Assembly: GCA_944989445.1 (NCBI GenBank) | Contig: CALYLW010000330.1 | Location: 370,001 to 434,000 of the forward strand | From: Ampullaceana balthica | Taxonomy: Eukaryota; Mollusca; Gastropoda; Lymnaeidae | Length of the DNA: 64,000 bases | Direction: 5' to 3' | Shown: positions 35,054-45,699 of the stretch, piece after piece | Layout: the number at the start of each line of letters is the position of its first letter | Numbering within the stretch: the first letter of the stretch is position 1 | Translations under genes and position numbers: made by a program | Notes under the pieces: generated by a model | Told to the model about the DNA's origin: nothing | What the model saw: only the letters and a program-made list of their open reading frames with translations | Database searches by the model: none

Positions 35054-36118
35054 CAGTGGTTCCTAAACTTTTGGGATCCATGCACCCCTTCAGATGGCCA
35101 AAAAAGTTCATGCACCCCCTCGTGAAACTTGCAGAAAATGCATAATAAACTATGTTTATTTTAGGAACACAACAGTTTTGACCATAGGCAACAGGGAACT
35201 TAGTGAGAGATCTGCCGCTTCTTATAATCAATCAGCGATTTAAATTTGGGGACTGTTTTGGACAAAGCAACTCTCATGTCATCCTCTGCATTCAACCTTT
35301 TTTCTTTCCTTGGTTTTAATCGTCAAAGGTGTGGAGAATCCTGCTTCACAGAGATATGTTGTGGCAAATGGAGGGAGAGCCAGTACTGCCCTCTTGGCTA
35401 GTTGTGGGTAGGAATCTAGCTGTGCGCACCAAAATTCAATCAAGGTATTGCAGCTGAAGGCACTCCACAGTACTTCTCTGGTTCTCAAAACAATCAGGTC
35501 ATCTTTAGCAAAGTCACTGTCATCAATGTTGTCCAAGTCACAGAGAAAAGGATTGCAAAACCAAAAGTCTTTCCTAGCAATTTCTTGACAGAAATACCCA
35601 TCAAAAGGCCTTTGCAATGTTGAAAGGTGCTCTGAAATTTCCCCTTTCATGTTGGTTGTCAGGCAGTGATCCCTCGGTGCTTCCTTCTGCACCAGATATT
35701 ACAACTTCATCCCAGAGTGGAGAGTTGGCCAAGTTGGACTTTTCTAGTCGCAGTTTGAATAATGGCGCTTTGTTAAGGAAGGCTTGCAATCTCTCAGTAG
35801 CATCCATTACAGTCACAGCAGGTCCTTGGAGAGATGTGTTCAACTCTTTCAAGATGGTAAAGATGTCAGCCAGGTATGCCAAGTAATGAATTAAATTTGG
35901 ACAGTCAAACTTGTCAGCAAGGTCACTCTCTTTTTCTCGCAAGAAAATGGCAAGCTCCACTCTCAGTTCCAGTAACCGAGAAAGTATCCGTCCCCTGGAC
36001 AACCAGCGCACCTCAGTGTGGTAGAGCAGAACTTCGTGCTCAGAGACCACCTTCTGACAGAACAACTTGAAGAGGCAGTGGTTTAAGGCATGTGAGCGGA
36101 TAAAATTTACAACTTAGA
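35054..36118 (-). mobile_element. ZBED5-like hAT transposon, 3' half
   Basis: The outer end reads CAGTGGTTCCTAAACTTTTG, a typical hAT (Charlie/Buster-type) terminus. It continues with GCACCCC blocks and then the C-terminal half of a transposase. The other side stops at 36110/36111 with AACTTAGA, which is the reverse complement of TCTAAGTT at 38800-38807; the two are the TSD of element E. The matching 5' half lies inverted at 38190-38807 and the far terminus is not seen. Confidence 0.88.
35279..36110 (-). pseudogene. ZBED5-like hAT transposase, C-terminal half
   Basis: Reads N-F-I-R-S-H-A-L-N-H-C-L-F, then H-T-E-V-R-W-L-S-R-G, Y-L-A-Y-L-A-D-I-F and S-L-Q-G, hallmarks of the central region in ZBED5/SCAND3-type proteins. 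A frameshift near 35690 moves reading to the next frame (G-Y-F-C-Q-E, F-C-N-P-F), ending with the hATC signature L-P-P-F-A-T-T-Y-L-C-E-A-G-F-S. The family binds transposon ends and catalyses cut-and-paste transposition; domesticated relatives exist. Here reading is broken by the frameshift and by E's insertion, so this is a dead copy. The N-terminal half is at 38190-38800. Confidence 0.9.
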
Positions 36119-36181
36119 CAGTGGCGTAGCTAGAACTTTTGCCACCCGGGGCGGTCTCCAATATGCCGCCCTTTTTACGGC

Positions 36182-36550
36182 CGTCCATTAATGACGTCAC
36201 GCACCTGGGGGGTGGGGGGAGGGAGTCGCACGTTTGTGACGATGTGTGACAAGGGGGGGGGGTTAAGAAATGTGACGTCACGTCAAAACGCGCAACTTTA
36301 AATAAATTATCAATTTTTAATAATTTGATTACTGACACTTTATGTAATGACGTTTATGTAAAACGCGTGTTACGATATTTTAATGCAGCGTTACACTAAA
36401 AACATACTTAAATGGCAAAGATTTAATTTGAAAGATGCTCATTTTCAAACAGAAAATACGGCTTTGTGACGTCTTATTGAAGAAGTTTTTGTGACGACGT
36501 GTGACGAGAAAAGTAAAATCAGCCAAAATAGCGTGCTTCATTTATGGACG
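36182..36550. mobile_element. M2 repeat inside E copy 2
   Basis: Ends CGTCCATTAATGACGTCACG and ATTTATGGACG are inverted. Related to 46943-47130 (188 bp, in E copy 1) but longer (369 bp), with an extra AT-rich centre. Because both E copies carry it at the same place, M2 entered E before these copies separated, or is part of E. Confidence 0.6.
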
Positions 36551-36856
36551 GCCACTTAGTCGATTATATTATGGTTTTTAAAAATTAATAAACATGAATA
36601 AATAATTGTAATTGAAACGATGTAAAGGTGGGGAACATGTTTACCATTGCATGCCATATTCATGTAAGCAGTAATAAAAGAGGCCGCATAAGATTATATA
36701 CCTATAAATACACTTTTATAAAAATAAAAGATACTTTTTTAAAGGTCACAAGAAAGTTACTGAGTTTGCAGGTTCACAATGAGACAAAACATATTCCAAA
36801 TTTACCCCCCCCCCAAAAAAAAACAACAACATTACCAATTACTATTACTATTCTTT

Positions 36857-37350
36857 TTTAAATCCTTTATATTAACTCGTGGTGTCTGCGGCCGACCTTG
36901 CTTGCTTGCTTGTCGCCAAAACTTTTGATCGATTTTTAACCCACTTGCTCGCAAGATAGCGAGCTGAAATTTTGCAGGCAGTTTCGTACCGATGATAAAA
37001 ACAATCTATCAAAATTTCAGATCGATCGCATGTACCGTAATTAAATTATTGATTTTTTAGATTATTTTATTTATTCCTATGTATCATGCTATTTTTTGAG
37101 ATAGAGCGTCGCGGTGCGTATTATATTGAACAGCCTTTCTGTCGCGCAATAAGGTGCGTATTTTATTGACAGCTCTTTTTATAAACATATTCCTGATCTG
37201 TGCGCATTATATTAAACATGTTTTACGACACAACTGCAATTTTGTATTTCTGGATGGTCTGGCGCTGCGTATTATAATGAACATTCTTTTAATTACTTCT
37301 CGTACATAAAGGATTTATAGTCAAAAACTTGGTTTTTTACGGGTTTTTCT
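36857..37350 (+). repeat. R1 family repeat, variant a, inserted in E
   Basis: Compared with E copy 1, where CAATTACTATTCTTTTATTTTATATTTATAA (reverse of 46640-46672) is continuous, copy 2 is split after ATTCTTTT and resumes with TATTTTTATTTATAAATAAATG at 37351. The intervening 494 bp are R1. This gives near base-level boundaries for the family; no long TSD is obvious because the target is a T-run. Confidence 0.8.
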
Positions 37351-37405
37351 TATTTTTATTTATAAATAAATGATTTTATAAAAAAAAAGAAATTGTATAC
37401 ATTGG

Positions 37406-37567
37406 CAGTGGCGTAACAACGGCTTGGCATTGGGGCAGTTGCCAAGGGTGCCAGCCTGCGCCAGTTCAAAAGGGCGCCGCTAAATCTCTAATTTTTTAAT
37501 TTTTATTTAAATAAAAGGCGCCAAAAATAAATTAGCCAAGGTCGTCAAAAACCCAGTTACGCCTCTG
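37406..37567. mobile_element. hAT-type MITE, 162 bp, inserted in E
   Basis: Ends CAGTGGCGTAACAACGG and CCAGTTACGCCTCTG. Flanks TACATTGG (37398-37405) and TATATTAG (37568-37575) are diverged copies of TACATTAG, the sequence found once at the empty site in E copy 1 (reverse complement of bases near 46603-46612). GGCGCC blocks lie inside (AAAAGGCGCCAA). Confidence 0.85.
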
Positions 37568-37619
37568 TATATTAGTATGTAAACACATTTATACATTTAT
37601 TTTTCTAACTTTCATAATA

Positions 37620-38182
37620 TAAAAATCATTTATTACGCTATCAAAATTAAAATTATTTCTAATATCTTGTTCTATGGACAGTATTGCAAGATTGTGTTGT
37701 CTTTAATCGCTCATTGTGGAACGAAGATAAAAATTTTTTTATCAACTTCAGTTTGGAGAAGCTCCTTTCACAACTAGCGAAACTGATAGCAATTGTTGAA
37801 AAAAAATCATAGCAAAATTACACTATTGGGTACAGAATTTTCCAATCTATACTGTGAAATAAATTTTAATAGATCAAAGGTGCCTTTTCCCAAGTTTTTC
37901 TAACATAAGCCTCTTCTTGTAGTGTAGGTACAGCCATAAAAACCTGGATCCTTTGTCTTTCCATATTGAACTGTCAATACCAATAAAGTAATTTATTTGA
38001 TGTTCAAATGCTTCATTTAGTAGGTTACATGGTATTATATACGAATGTTTTCTTGCAAGGAAATGCAACTTATCAAAGCGTCATTTTATTTTATTTTATA
38101 ATTCCATCCATCGATAAAAAACATTTCTCGTAATTCTTGTTCTAAAGATAGAACCACGTCTTCTGAATTTCCCTACTCATAT
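37620..38182 (-). pseudogene. Element E transposase, C-terminal part, copy 2
   Basis: On the minus strand a frame keeps H-S-Y-I-I-P-C-N-L-L-N-E-A-F-E-H-Q-I-N-Y-F (38045-37980), nearly identical to 46130-46190 in E copy 1. Further on lies A-I-S-F-A-S-C-E-R-S-F-S-K-L-K (about 37800-37745), the hATC signature. Several stops and shifts interrupt it. The upstream part of the gene is lost at the rearrangement junction. Confidence 0.8.
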
Positions 38183-38189
38183 TTTGCTC

Positions 38190-38800
38190 ACTTCTTAACC
38201 TCAAGTACCTTGCCCAAGCTTGGATTTTCTTTGTCACAGAAACCTGCACTGGAGGCATCATTCAAGGTTGCATATCTTATTGCAAAGAACAAGACGCCCC
38301 ACACCATTGGAGAGCTTTGGTGAAGCCTTGTGCTCTGGAGATGGTGGAACTGATGTGTGGTCACCAGCAGAGGAAGCAGGTTGAGAAAGTTCCTTTGTCC
38401 AATGACACTATTCATTCCAGGGTTAGTGGCATGGCTGCAGACATTCTGGATCAAGTCTTGTGCGAGATGAGAAACAGTACTTTTTCCATTTAGCATGCAG
38501 CTGGGTGAATCCACTGATGTAGCACAATGCAGTCAGATTCTTGTATTTCTGAGATATGTTCTCAGTGGATTGCTGAAAGAGGAATTTCTATTTTGTAAAA
38601 CCAGTTTGACTGGACTTCAAGAATTTCTTCAATTCGCACAGGTGGTGCTCCCTCCATGCTAGGTAAAAAGTCAGGATTTTCAGCACTGGTAAAGAAAGAC
38701 GTTCCAGATAGTGTCACTACACACTGCGTATCTGTCATCGTCAGGCCCTGTCATGCAAAACTCTACCTCCAACCTTGAAGTCAGTTCTTTCTACTGCAGT
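38190..38800 (+). pseudogene. ZBED5-like hAT transposase, N-terminal half, inverted
   Basis: Plus-strand reading gives S-Q-K-P-A-L-E-A-S-F-K-V-A-Y-L-I-A-K-N-K, after a shift L-V-K-P-C-A-L-E-M-V and P-L-S-N-D-T-I-H-S-R, after another shift Q-L-G-E-S-T-D-V-A-Q-C-S and E-E-F-L-F-C-K, then G-G-A-P-S-M-L-G, ending at S-T-A-V and an in-frame TAA at 38801-38803. This is the half missing from 35279-36110; its last codons continue directly into N-F-I-R-S-H of that fragment once E is removed. The BED zinc finger and start are absent beyond the 38182 junction. Confidence 0.9.
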
Positions 38801-38807
38801 CTAAGTT

Positions 38808-39392
38808 CAGTGGCGTAGCTAGGGGGGGCGGTGGTGGCGGTCCGCCCCGGGCGGCAATCATTTAGGGGGCGGCATTTGTGGGCATTTGGAAAGTAAAACC
38901 ATTTCCGACAACTGCCCTTTTTCTTTTGAAGGGGTAAAACCAAGGTGAAACAAAATTATTCGTAATTTCGAGTCTTAATTAACGGATTCGCAAAACATTT
39001 GTTTGATTACATAGTGGATATTATAACTAATGCAAAACCGTTCAAAAATTTTAAATCCTCAAAAAACGTATCCATTTGTTTGGTCACAGATGACGACGCT
39101 TTTATTAAAAAAAACTACCCAAAAAACACAACACGGCTGGGCTGAATAATGTGTGCTATTAATATCGCCACGACGGTTTTCGTGGAATTTCGACTTCGCA
39201 GAATGATGCTCGAACAAGTACCTACAAGGCATGTTGGTTCAAATATTGTGTTTAACTTGCTAGTAGTAATTAATATTACTGTTTCAGTTTTCAGTAAAAT
39301 TATTGTAAGGTAAGTTATTAAAAATTAAATTTATTTTGTTTTTATTGCATTAAAGTAGCACACATAATTTGTGTTCTTCATTAAAAACCACT
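38808..39392 (+). mobile_element. hAT element E, copy 2, 5' part (inverted relative to its 3' part)
   Basis: Starts CAGTGGCGTAGCTAGGG directly after TSD TCTAAGTT (38800-38807) and follows E copy 1 from 44959 to about 45545 (GGTCCGCCCCGGGCGGCA, GGCATTTGTGGG, AAACAAAATTATTCG, GCATTAAAGTAGCACA). Similarity ends near 39390. About 430 bp of E between its two parts are absent from this locus. Confidence 0.9.
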
Positions 39393-39534
39393 GTTGCAGT
39401 AACCCAGTGTCTATTGTTTTCTGTGTGGTTTTGTTGTTGTTGTTGTTGTTGTAATAAGACATTTGATGTTCTCTCTTTCTCCTATACATGATATTTCAGA
39501 CACAGAGTTGATAACTTGCACTCGTTGACGATAT

Positions 39535-39715
39535 GTCTTAACCAGAGATTTTATGATAGTACTGAAGATGATATTAACCAGAGATATTAGGATAGTACTG
39601 AAGATGATAATAACCACATATATTATGATAGTACTGAAGATGATAATAACCAGAGATATTAGGATAGTACTGAAGATGATAATAACCAGAGATATTAGGA
39701 CAGTACTGAAGATTA
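39535..39715. repeat. 36-bp minisatellite, 5 units
   Basis: Units share AACCAGAGATATTAGGATAG and TACTGAAGATGATAAT. The first unit is diverged (ATTTTATGATAG). Confidence 0.9.
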
Positions 39716-40154
39716 TATGACTGTATCACTTATGACTTGACTAACCGACAGATGTGGCATGTTAATTGTCAAATACTGACAATGTCAGCTTAGGAAATGA
39801 GGTTAATATCAGACGAGAAAGCTGAGGCGATGGTGTTGTGATCTGTTTTACTTTTGCCAACTAGGACTCTTGTCATTATTGGAGGGGCGGGGCGGGATCA
39901 AATAGTCCACTGGGGGGAGACAATTCGGAAAAGTAACACTGTTCTTTGTTGATGGACTCCCCTGACCCCCAAACACTTGCTCGGAAGTTTCATGTGCTGG
40001 ACACAGTTTGAAATATCCACGGCTCCCCGACAAGTGACTGGAGGGGTCCACTAACAATGGGAGGATGCCCTCGGGCTGGAAGGTGAGAGGTTGACTTTCT
40101 TCAAGTAGCTGAAAATTACCCGCCCCTGTACAAGGTCTGTGGAGGTGTGACAAC
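39716..40154. other. Non-coding, nothing firm
   Basis: Unique sequence; the minus frames that cross it are extensions of the neighbouring array translation. Confidence 0.5.
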
Positions 40155-40580
40155 AGAGATGGGGATATTGAATACCAATATAGATGGGAATATTGGCAAT
40201 TGGATACCAATAGAGATGGGGATATTGTATACCAATAGAGATAAGGAAATTGGATACCAATAGAGATGGGGATATTGGATACCAATAGAGATGGGGATAT
40301 TGGATACCAATAGAGATGGGGATATTGGATACCAATAGAGATGGGGATATTGGATACCAATAGAGATGGGGATATTTGATACCAATAGAGATGGGGATAT
40401 TGGATACCAATAGAGATCGGGATACTGGATACCAATAGAGATGGGGATATTTGATACCAATAGAGATGGGGATATTGGATACCAATAGAGATGGGGATAT
40501 TGGATACCAATAGAGATGGGGATATTGGATACCAATATAGATAGGGATATTGAATACCAACACATATGGAAATATTGGAT
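40155..40580. repeat. 25-bp minisatellite, 17 units
   Basis: Units are GGATACCAATAGAGATGGGG + ATATT. With a 25-bp period no stop occurs in any of three minus frames, giving three nested frames of 162-220 residues whose 25-residue super-repeats are the same DNA read in shifted frames. This is repeat translation. Confidence 0.96.
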
Positions 40581-40739
40581 TCTTATAGAGATGATACATC
40601 TCATTAATCACATATAACAACCATAATATTATGAGGTCACAATTACTTCTATATCTATTCCCACATATATTTATAATGCTTCCACCCTATCGCCTTTATT
40701 CTACTGATATCCCACGACTTCCTTCACTTGTCACACTTA

Positions 40740-41425
40740 TTCGTTTCTCCCACTGCTACCCTCCCTTCCCCCACTCTACCTTCCCTTCTCCCACTGCTAC
40801 TCCTTTCTCCCACTGCTACTCCCTTCTCCAACTGCTACTCCCTTCTTTCACTGCTACTCTCCCCTTCTCCCACTGATACCCTCCCTTCTCCCACTGCTAC
40901 CCTCCCTTCTCCCACTGCTACCCTCCCTTTTCCCTCTGATACCCTCCCTTCTCCCACAGCTATCCTCCCTTCTCCCACTCCTACGCCCTTCTCCAATTGC
41001 TACCCCTTCTCCCACTGCTACCCCTTTCTTCCACTGCTACCCTCCCTTCTCCCACTGCTACTCTCCCTTCTCCCACTGCTACCCTCAATTCTCCCACTGC
41101 TACCCCCTTCTCCCTCTGATACTCTCCCTTCCCCCACTGCTACCCCCCTACTCCCACTGCTACCCCCTTCTCCCACTGCTACCCCTTCCCCCACTGCTAC
41201 CCCCTTCCCCCACTGCTACCCCCTTCTCCCACTGCTACCAACTTCCCCCACTGCTACCCCCTTCTCCCACTGATACTCTGCCTTCCCCCACTGCTACCCT
41301 CTTCTCCCACTGATACTCTCCCTTCCCCCACTGCTATCCCCTTCTCCCACTGCTACCAACTTCCCCAAATGCTACCCCCTTCTCCCACTGCTACCAACTT
41401 CCCCCACTGCTACCCTCTCTTCTCC
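40740..41425. repeat. CTTCTCCCACTGCTACCC array
   Basis: About 40 diverged units of 14-19 bp built on CTCCCACTGCTACCC with CTGATACTC variants. Pyrimidine-rich on the plus strand. The 181-residue plus frame is an artefact. Confidence 0.93.
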
Positions 41426-42336
41426 AAAGCCTCCCTCCCTACCCCCAAACACCTTCATCCCCAACCCCTTTCCCACACATTATGCCCCGATGACGCACAC
41501 CTAATTGGGCCCCGACTGGCGGGAAGATATTGTATATAAATTTAACGCTAATGATGGACACAATGTGTCGATGGCCGTCCTCGACTCTCTGCCTTCCGGG
41601 CGTGTGGCGAAATGAACAGGAAGAAGAGCTCCAACGAGAGGGGCCGCTACGTGTGCTGGTGTCCTGGATGAGCTCAGCGCGAGGGCAATGGGTATCGATA
41701 CCATACCTTCCGGTATCTGTCGAGATGACTGCCTTAAAGTCATCTATCGCGTTAAAACCTGGATGTTCGTTTAGATTACGAGTAATTTCAAAGAGTTGAT
41801 GATCTGTTCATTGTTCGATTGAAATCTACACGACGTCTCCCTCGCATTGAAGTTAATTAAAATCCAAAAAGTCCAATACTCGTCTTGTATAAATTTTTTT
41901 GGCCATCAAACGGAGCTCGGGTATTGCTGCCGTCTCATGTCACACTCAGGGGCGGTGCTGGAATCACCTGCGGGCACGACGAGCAATGGTTTAATTGCAA
42001 GACCAAGGGCGTGTCCGCTCCTCAATTTGAGGCAGTTTTTCAATAAACAGAAATCGGATTTCCTCCCGGGCCCTTATTGAGTTTGTAACAAATTTTTTTT
42101 AGGTCAAAGAATGGGGACTCCAGATGCTATTTTTAAGAACGTTTTTCTCTCCCCCCGATCTTTATAACATTTCGAAATAGCTTTGGACCCTGACATTGTT
42201 TAAGTTTCACCATCAAGGTTTGAAATGAAGACCGAAATTTGCCTTAAAATGTACTTTTTATGGATATGTTTAAGTTGATAAACATTGTAAAATAAATTTT
42301 GGTGGAGAATTAAATATTTATAGATATGCACAAATA
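41426..42336. other. Non-coding, nothing firm
   Basis: Moderately GC-rich unique sequence at 41500-42080 with overlapping open frames on both strands (41501-41799) and no domain. A TTTTTTTAG tract lies near 42090. Confidence 0.45.
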
Positions 42337-42344
42337 TTATAGAG

Positions 42345-42529
42345 CAGTGCTTCTCAAACTTTTTAGTATTTCGGACCAGCAGGAATTTTTTCCATTGCAC
42401 CAGGGACCGGTGCACTATTTTCCCTGCACTGACAATGTTTTATGTCATTTTTTTAGAGCATCTGCGGACCGGCAGTGGATGGCCCACGGACCTGCACCGG
42501 TCCGCGGACCACAACTTTGAGAAGCACTG
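42345..42529. mobile_element. hAT-type MITE, 185 bp
   Basis: Ends CAGTGCTTCTCAAACTTT and AACTTTGAGAAGCACTG are near-perfect inverted repeats of the Charlie-like hAT type. Flanks TTATAGAG (42337-42344) and TTCTAGAG (42530-42537) match at 7 of 8. Subterminal GGACCGG and CCGGTCCGCGGACC blocks. No coding capacity. Confidence 0.9.
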
Positions 42530-42537
42530 TTCTAGAG

Positions 42538-44087
42538 GATGTGTTTTAAAATCAGGCTCAATTATGTTTAGAGAAAAATGTGGAGATGTGTTTTATTGTG
42601 AACAAATTTGTACAAATATTTTAATAGTTATTTAAAATCGTCTAGCCCACGAGTGTGGACAGATATTTAAATTAAACGACTGCATCCAGGTATTATCACA
42701 AAATCAGAACCATGACTTCATCCACTAAGCAGAAATATTTAAAAATTCACAAGTTCACACACACCACACCACTATACAAAAATATAACTAAATTCACGAA
42801 CAACGCAAAAAAAGTAATAATTGAGATTCCATGGTTATATCTCATGTGTTTATGTGTGTGTGTGGGTGGGGTGGTGGTAGTGATGGTTGTGTTGCATCAC
42901 CTTGGTGGTGCATCGCTTGGCTTGGTGCGAAGGAGATTAGCTCACTGTGGTCTAAACCAACCCAGCGCCCCACTCACCCCCCCCCATCTCTACTTTTTGA
43001 CGACTCCATCCTCACGCTTTCGTCCTTGACCTCAAGTGGCCTCGCCTCAGACTAGCGCCACCCTATTTGTACACCACGCCCACGTCCCGCTTACGAGATG
43101 CCAAGAAGATATTTGAGAAATAATTGTTCTTTGTGAAGACTCAATCAAGTGGTCTCGGAGAGCTTTGACTCCTTGTTGATCTATGTTAAGTTTTAAGTTT
43201 TCACTGTTATTATATTTACAAAGAAATGAAAGTCTAGTAGCCTGGGGATTGACGTGGCGAAGATTCTAGTGGTGTTTTTTTGTTCGTACGAATAAGAAAG
43301 GGATGTAGATCCATATAAGGATCTGAGATTTTGATATTCCCCCTTTTTCAGACATCATCGAGAAATGAAAAGCAAATGTTGGACACAAAGGATTCACGCT
43401 GCCACCATTATGCCCCGAGAACCCAAGTGGTTCACTCGAAAACTGGTTGTGAGACGACACGAAAGACGGAGTCTATAGGTGCACAATAACACGGGTGGAT
43501 CACTGATCCGTGGAGGCCATCTTGACTGCCAGTGAAAGCGCCATCTACAGGAGGTGACAGCTCAACTCAAGGGAGATGTGTCGTATAATCTCTACACAAA
43601 ACTGGTCTACGCCAGGCTCCATACCTGGTCACTTACGGGCAGCCTTGGGTGACACGAGAGACATACCAGACCGGATTATTGGACCTATATTATTATGGTC
43701 CCGCTTAGGCCCAAGTAGGGGAGGTAATGCCAGCTTCCACGTGAAAGGGGATTTCATGCTCTTGGCTCAAGGATTAGATATTAAGAGTGATGCACTTGAG
43801 CTTGAACGACTAGGTGTCTAGAGTCTAGAGCTGATTGTTTTCATACTAGTTTGTTGCTTTCTGCAGCGTTCCTTATCGTGATGTAAGTTTCCAGCACTGT
43901 GTTACCACATTGGGACGGGTGGTGGGAGAAGGAGGAGGGGGGTTGAATGTGGTCCTTAAGGGAATAAATGTGGATAAATTAATTTTCATCTAATGCAACA
44001 CAAAAAAGCCTTTAAAATTGTATCGATGTACTGGAGTAAACACGTGCTCCAAAACGTTTCTTGGTCATAAAGATATGCTTCCTTCTA
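42538..44087. other. Non-coding, nothing firm
   Basis: Holds a short GTGGTGGTAG tract near 42870 and a C-run near 42980. The 81-residue frame at 43576-43821 has no recognisable domain. Confidence 0.45.
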
Positions 44088-44716
44088 AGAGAGATGTATC
44101 CAACTGTCATAGAGATGTATCCAACTTACATAGAGACGTATACAACTTTCATAGAGATAAATACAACTTTCATAGTGATGTATACAACTTTCATAGTAAT
44201 GTATACAACTTTCATAGTGATGTATCCAACTTTCATAGAGATGTATACAACTTTCATAGAGATGTATCCAACTTTCATAGAGATGTATACAACTTTCATA
44301 GAGATGTATACAACTTTCATAGAGATGTATACAACTTTCATAGAGATGTATACAACTTTCATAGTGATGTATACAACTTTCATAGAGATGCATACAACTT
44401 TCATAGTGATGTATACAACTTTCATAGTGATGTATCCAACTTTCATAGAGATGTATACAACTTTCATAGAGATGTATCCAACTTTCATAGAGATGTATAC
44501 AATTTTCATAGAGATGTTTCCAACTTTCATAGTGATGTATCCAACTTTCATAGAGATGTTTCCAACTTTCATAGAGATGTATACAACTTTCATAGAGATG
44601 TATCCAACTTTCATAGAGATGTATACAACTTTCATAGAGATGTATACAACTTTCATAGAGACGTATACAACTTTCATAGTGATGTATCCAACTTTCATAG
44701 AGACGTATCCAACTTC
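44088..44716. repeat. 21-bp minisatellite, 30 units
   Basis: Units are CATAGAGATGTATACAACTTT with GAG/GTG and TATACA/TATCCA alternatives. Being seven codons long, the unit gives long frames on both strands (heptads such as H-R-D-V-Y-N-F). Likely artefactual. Confidence 0.97.
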
Positions 44717-44764
44717 TAGATATTCGCTCATGATAGCTGTTATATCAAAAAGTTTTTACCTTAA

Positions 44765-44920
44765 GGCAAAACAAACACCCATACATAAAGCCGTACAAAC
44801 ACCAATGCAAACATCTATAGAAACAACCATACAAAGACCCATACAAACTCCCGTACATACACCCATAAAAACACCCATGCAAACACCTATACAAAAAAAC
44901 CATACAGACACTTCACAAAT
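44765..44920. repeat. ACACCCATACAAA degenerate array
   Basis: About 12 diverged 12-bp units (ACACCCATACAA, AACACCTATACA) between the 21-bp array and element E. Confidence 0.75.
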
Positions 44921-45699
44921 AATCAAATGAATATGGCTTTGTCATATTCCTGTAGAATCAGTGGCGTAGCTAGAGGGGGGCGGTGGGTGCGGTCCGCCCC
45001 GGGCGGCACACATATAGGGGTGGCATTTGTGGGTTTTTGAAAAGTGCAACCTATTCCGACAACCACCGTTTTTATTTTGAAGGGGGAAAACCAAGTTGAA
45101 ACAAAAATATTCGTAATTTCTAGTCTTAATTAGCTGATTCCAACATTTGTTTGATTACATTGTGGACGTTATAACTAACGCAAAACCGTTCAAAAATTGA
45201 AAATCACTAAAAAAAGGTAACGATTTGTTTGGAAAATTAAGCGGTATACGACCAGATGACGCTTTTATAAGAAAACGACACCAAAAAAACACATCACCGC
45301 TTGGCCCAATAATGTGCTATTAATATCGCCACGATGCTTTTTGCGTGGACTTTCGACATTCGCAGAATGATGCGTAAACATGTACCTACAATTTATGGTG
45401 GTTCAAATATTGTGTTTAAATTGCAAGTAGTAATTTATATTACTGTTTGAGGTTTCAGAAAATTATCGTAAGGTACTTTATTAAAAATTAAATTTATTTT
45501 GTTTTTATTGCATTAAAGTAGCACAGATAATTTGTGATTTTCATGAAAATACCGTTATTCATTAAAAATGTTAAGCCTATCCAATTAAAGTAATGTGTAA
45601 ATAATTTGAATTCGTCTATTTTATGGAAAATTATTAAGATTTATGGCAAGAACATGAAAATATTCAAATTTCTCCGTTAATAAACACTTCCATAGGCAT

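Larger units (their letters stand above)
36119..38182 (-). mobile_element. hAT element E, copy 2, 3' part with nested insertions
   Basis: Starts at CAGTGGCGTAGCTAGAAC and follows the reverse complement of the 3' half of the intact copy (44959-47194), through CACCCGGGGCGGTCTCC, the M2 segment, an R1 insertion and a MITE, to the transposase segment, until CTACTCATATTTTGC near 38175. There it breaks into ZBED5-like sequence. The left TSD AACTTAGA is at 36111-36118. Confidence 0.9.

Noticed and set aside
38188..38514. 108-residue minus-strand frame
   Set aside because: It is the antisense of the ZBED5-like transposase read on the plus strand.
44018..44930. 233- and 289-residue repeat proteins
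   Set aside because: Translation of the 21-bp array in two plus frames, with minus frames equally open.
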